A stretch of DNA of 16,630 bases from an uncultured bacterium (GTDB lineage: Bacteria > Cloacimonadota > Cloacimonadia > Cloacimonadales > Cloacimonadaceae), in contig CALGPA010000095.1 of NCBI GenBank assembly GCA_937960795.1, positions 1 through 16,630 of the forward strand, read 5' to 3'. The notes beneath the pieces are model-generated. The model worked only from the letters and a program-made list of their open reading frames with translations. It searched no databases and had not been told where the DNA came from. Position 1 is the stretch's first letter. Every line of letters begins with the position of its first letter. Of this stretch, positions 14,372 through 16,630 are shown piece by piece. The position numbers and the translations under genes are program-made.

Positions 14372-16390
14372 ATGTCCGATTTTGATCTGATTACCGAATA
14401 TGAGCCAAGTGGGGATCAACCCCAAGCTATAGAGTCTCTTTGCGAGGGAGTCCGTGAAGGCAAGCGCTTTCAGGTGCTCCTAGGAGTCACCGGCAGTGGC
14501 AAGACTTTCACCATTGCCAATGTCATCCAAAAGCTAAACCGTCCCACTTTGGTGCTCTCACACAACAAGACCCTTGCCGCCCAGCTCTATGGTGAGCTTA
14601 AGCAGCTCTTCCCAAACAATGCAGTGGAATATTTTATTTCATACTATGATTATTACCAGCCCGAAGCCTATATACCCGGCAAAGACATATACATAGAAAA
14701 GGATTCAGACATCAATCAGCAGATCGAGAAGCTACGCTTGCGTGCCACAATGAGCCTCATGGAGCGAAAGGATGTCATCATCGTAGCCTCGGTCTCATGC
14801 ATCTACGGCCTGGGAGTTCCCGAAGAATATCGAGAAGCACTCATCCGCCTCAAACTCGGCATGCATATTGAGCGGGATGATCTGCTCAAAAAACTCGTCG
14901 CGGCACACTACTCTCGTAATGACATCGCCTTCGAGAGGGGCGCATTTCGCGTGCGAGGTGATACCGTGGACATATATCCCGCCTATCTAGAGCATTGCCT
15001 GAGAGTGGAATTTTTTGGCGACGAGATCGTCAATCTCGAAAAACTCCATCCCATCTCCTACCACAGCCTGGGCGCAGTGGAGGAATATCCCGTCTATCCC
15101 GCAATTCACTTCATTATGAGCGAAGAAAAGATGGCATCTGCCCTTCATGCCATCGAAGCCGAGCTAAACGACAGAGTCAAATATTACCTGGACAATAACC
15201 GCTATGTGGAAGCTGATCGGATCAAACAGAGAACGATGTTTGATCTAGAGATGCTGCGCGAATTGGGCTATTGCAGCGGGATCGAAAACTATAGCCGCCA
15301 CCTAACGGGATTTGCCCCCGGTGATCCGCCGAATTGCCTATTGGACTATTTTCCGGAAGACTTTCTCTTCATCATCGACGAATCTCATGTCTCCATCCCG
15401 CAAGTACACGGTATGTATGGCGGAGATTATACGCGCAAGAGCAACCTCGTGGAATATGGATTTCGCCTCCCCTCAGCCTATGACAACCGTCCTCTGAGAT
15501 TTGAAGAGTTTGAAGAGTATCTGAGAAACGTCATCTTTGTCTCCGCCACGCCAGCAGCATATGAGCTGGACAAGACCCAAGGCGAGATAGTCGAACAAGT
15601 GATCCGCCCCACCGGGCTTGTCGATCCTCAGATCGAGATCAAACCCATCAAACACCAAGTGGATGACCTCATCGCCCAAGCCAAGGAAAGAGTCGCAAAA
15701 GGACACAAAGTTCTCGTAATGACTCTCACAAAAAGAATGGCGGAAGACCTCACCACATATCTAGTAAATGCCGGAGTGAACAGCAAATACCTCCATAGCG
15801 ACATCGACAGCATCGAACGCGCCAAGCTCATCCGCGAATTACGCTTGGGAGAATATGACGTGCTCGTCGGCGTAAACCTGCTGCGCGAAGGACTGGATCT
15901 TCCCGAAGTATCACTAGTGGCTATCCTCGATGCAGATAAGACGGGATTCTTGCGCTCCGCTCGCAGCTTGATCCAGATCTCCGGACGCGCTGCCAGGAAT
16001 GTGGAAGGAAAAGTGATCTTCTATGCGGATGTAATCACCGATGCTATCAAACAAACCGTAGATGAGACCAACCGACGCCGAGAAAAACAGCTGGCATACA
16101 ACCAAGCACACGGAATCACCCCAAAGACCATCATGAAAACGGTCGAACAGATCATGCAATCTACCTCAATCGCAGAGGGATATGGTGACAGAGCACAAAA
16201 AGAAAGCCCCAAACAAGAAAAACAAGACTTTGCAGAGTATCTTGAGCTTGATTCGGTGAACAAGGTGATAGAACTCCTCCAAAAAGAAATGAAGAAAGCT
16301 GCGGCAAACTTGGATTTTGAGCGAGCCGCAGAGCTCAGGGATAGGATCTGGGAGATTCAGAATCCGGGACAAGCCCCCGTGGATAAATGA
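14372..16390 (+). CDS. uvrB: excinuclease ABC subunit B
   Basis: This 672-residue DNA damage-recognition helicase of nucleotide excision repair takes over lesions from UvrA and recruits UvrC. It shows Walker A GVTGSGKT (38-45); the beta-hairpin region YYDYYQPEAY (91-100), which clamps the DNA strand; the helicase motif II DESH (336-339); motif III SATP (391-394); motif VI QISGRAARN; and the C-terminal UVR helix pair (about 630-665), which binds UvrC. The length is standard. The ATG at 14372 is chosen over one at 14357 because AGGGGG lies five bases upstream. It stands alone, with the repeat-rich tail downstream. Confidence 0.97.
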   Translation: MSDFDLITEYEPSGDQPQAIESLCEGVREGKRFQVLLGVTGSGKTFTIANVIQKLNRPTLVLSHNKTLAAQLYGELKQLFPNNAVEYFISYYDYYQPEAYIPGKDIYIEKDSDINQQIEKLRLRATMSLMERKDVIIVASVSCIYGLGVPEEYREALIRLKLGMHIERDDLLKKLVAAHYSRNDIAFERGAFRVRGDTVDIYPAYLEHCLRVEFFGDEIVNLEKLHPISYHSLGAVEEYPVYPAIHFIMSEEKMASALHAIEAELNDRVKYYLDNNRYVEADRIKQRTMFDLEMLRELGYCSGIENYSRHLTGFAPGDPPNCLLDYFPEDFLFIIDESHVSIPQVHGMYGGDYTRKSNLVEYGFRLPSAYDNRPLRFEEFEEYLRNVIFVSATPAAYELDKTQGEIVEQVIRPTGLVDPQIEIKPIKHQVDDLIAQAKERVAKGHKVLVMTLTKRMAEDLTTYLVNAGVNSKYLHSDIDSIERAKLIRELRLGEYDVLVGVNLLREGLDLPEVSLVAILDADKTGFLRSARSLIQISGRAARNVEGKVIFYADVITDAIKQTVDETNRRREKQLAYNQAHGITPKTIMKTVEQIMQSTSIAEGYGDRAQKESPKQEKQDFAEYLELDSVNKVIELLQKEMKKAAANLDFERAAELRDRIWEIQNPGQAPVDK

Positions 16391-16524
16391 CTCATTATCA
16401 TTTGCGAGAAATAATCTACCCTGTCATTTTTTGACAGACTTCAGGGCGTATTGGTCGCGTTTTTTGCAAAAAACATGCTTCTAAGTGCTTGCAAATGATG
16501 GGCATCTCATGCCTTGCTCACCGG
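16391..16524. other. non-coding tail after uvrB with hairpins
   Basis: No gene is visible. CTGTCA (16421-16426) and TGACAG (16432-16437) form a six-base stem whose loop is T5; it may help to end the uvrB transcript, but the T run is in the loop and not behind the stem. GTTTTTTGCAAAAAAC (16459-16474) is a perfect 16-base palindrome. An 11-base unit GCTCACCGGTC at 16516-16526 is repeated directly at 16527-16537, where it forms part of the dispersed repeat. Confidence 0.6.
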
Positions 16525-16569
16525 TCGCTCACCGGTCGAGCGTGCAAGCGGTGAGAAAATAAGGACTTA
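16525..16569 (+). repeat. 45-base dispersed intergenic repeat, copy B
   Basis: This copy is identical to 4884-4928 except for A at 16539. It has the same CTCACCG/CGGTGAG hairpin and the same AAAATAAGGACTTA end. Unlike copy A it carries a tandem copy of GCTCACCGGTC just before it and is followed directly by a second, perfect hairpin and TGTAC-rich repeats. Both copies have the same orientation relative to the window. Confidence 0.85.
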
Positions 16570-16571
16570 GG

Positions 16572-16596
16572 CGATTTGCCACTTTGTGGCAAATCG
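16572..16596. repeat. perfect 11-base-arm hairpin
   Basis: CGATTTGCCAC (16572-16582) and GTGGCAAATCG (16586-16596) are perfectly complementary with a TTT loop. It directly follows dispersed repeat copy B. No T run follows, so it is more likely part of a repeat or mobile element end than a simple terminator. Confidence 0.8.
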
Positions 16597-16597
16597 A

Positions 16598-16627
16598 ATG
16601 TACAATGTACGATTTACGATGTACAAT
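16598..16627. repeat. TGTAC-rich short repeats at the right edge
   Basis: ATGTAC occurs at 16598-16603, 16605-16610 and 16619-16624, and ATGTACAAT at 16598-16606 and 16619-16627, with GATTTACG between. The tract reaches almost to the window edge, so its full length cannot be seen. It is low in complexity and partly self-complementary. Confidence 0.7.
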
Positions 16628-16630
16628 TAG

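Overview
The window comes from a strictly anaerobic, fermentative bacterium. The main evidence is an NADH/ferredoxin-type electron-bifurcating [FeFe] hydrogenase operon headed by the NADH sensor Rex. GC content is moderate, and ATG, GTG and TTG starts are all used with purine-rich Shine-Dalgarno sites. Gene content and the AT-rich intergenic repeats would fit an uncultured lineage such as Cloacimonadota, but the sequence alone does not prove this, so the taxon is a guess.

Layout. (1) Positions 1-4637 are a minus-strand run read from right to left: an ATP-cone/Mrr-type nuclease, a possible 28-residue ORF in the gap, dnaN, recF, an ATG22/UMF1-type MFS transporter, and the first 60 codons of a PotD-like polyamine-binding lipoprotein that leaves the window. 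Gaps are tiny or negative throughout, so this looks like one transcription unit. (2) Positions 4638-5235 are a roughly 600-base intergenic region. It holds one copy of a 45-base dispersed repeat and, next to rex, a promoter overlapped by a palindrome that is a candidate Rex operator. (3) Positions 5236-13440 are a seven-gene plus-strand operon: rex, hydC (NuoE-like), hydB (NuoF-like), hydA (catalytic [FeFe] hydrogenase), an 80-residue thioredoxin-like [2Fe-2S] ferredoxin, a PAS-containing sensory-type [FeFe] hydrogenase, and a SpoIIE/PP2C-type phosphatase with an unassigned C-terminal domain. (4) Positions 13441-13516 hold a large inverted repeat between convergent units. (5) Positions 13517-14247 are a minus-strand pair: an unknown 107-residue protein and ndk, overlapping by ATGA. 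(6) uvrB occupies 14372-16390. (7) Positions 16391-16630 are a non-coding tail with a second copy of the dispersed repeat, several hairpins and TGTAC-rich repeats.

How it works together. HydABC should couple NADH plus reduced ferredoxin to H2 (or the reverse). Rex would match expression to the NADH/NAD+ ratio. The second hydrogenase carries an H-cluster site but has Ala where catalytic enzymes have the proton-relay Cys, and it adds a further [4Fe-4S] domain and a PAS domain. With the phosphatase directly behind it, this is best read as an H2/redox sensing module (group C, phosphatase-linked type) encoded with the enzyme it probably controls. The phosphatase's target is not identifiable here, which makes this module the most interesting unresolved system in the window. 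The nuclease/small ORF/dnaN junction and the dispersed repeats are the next most interesting items.
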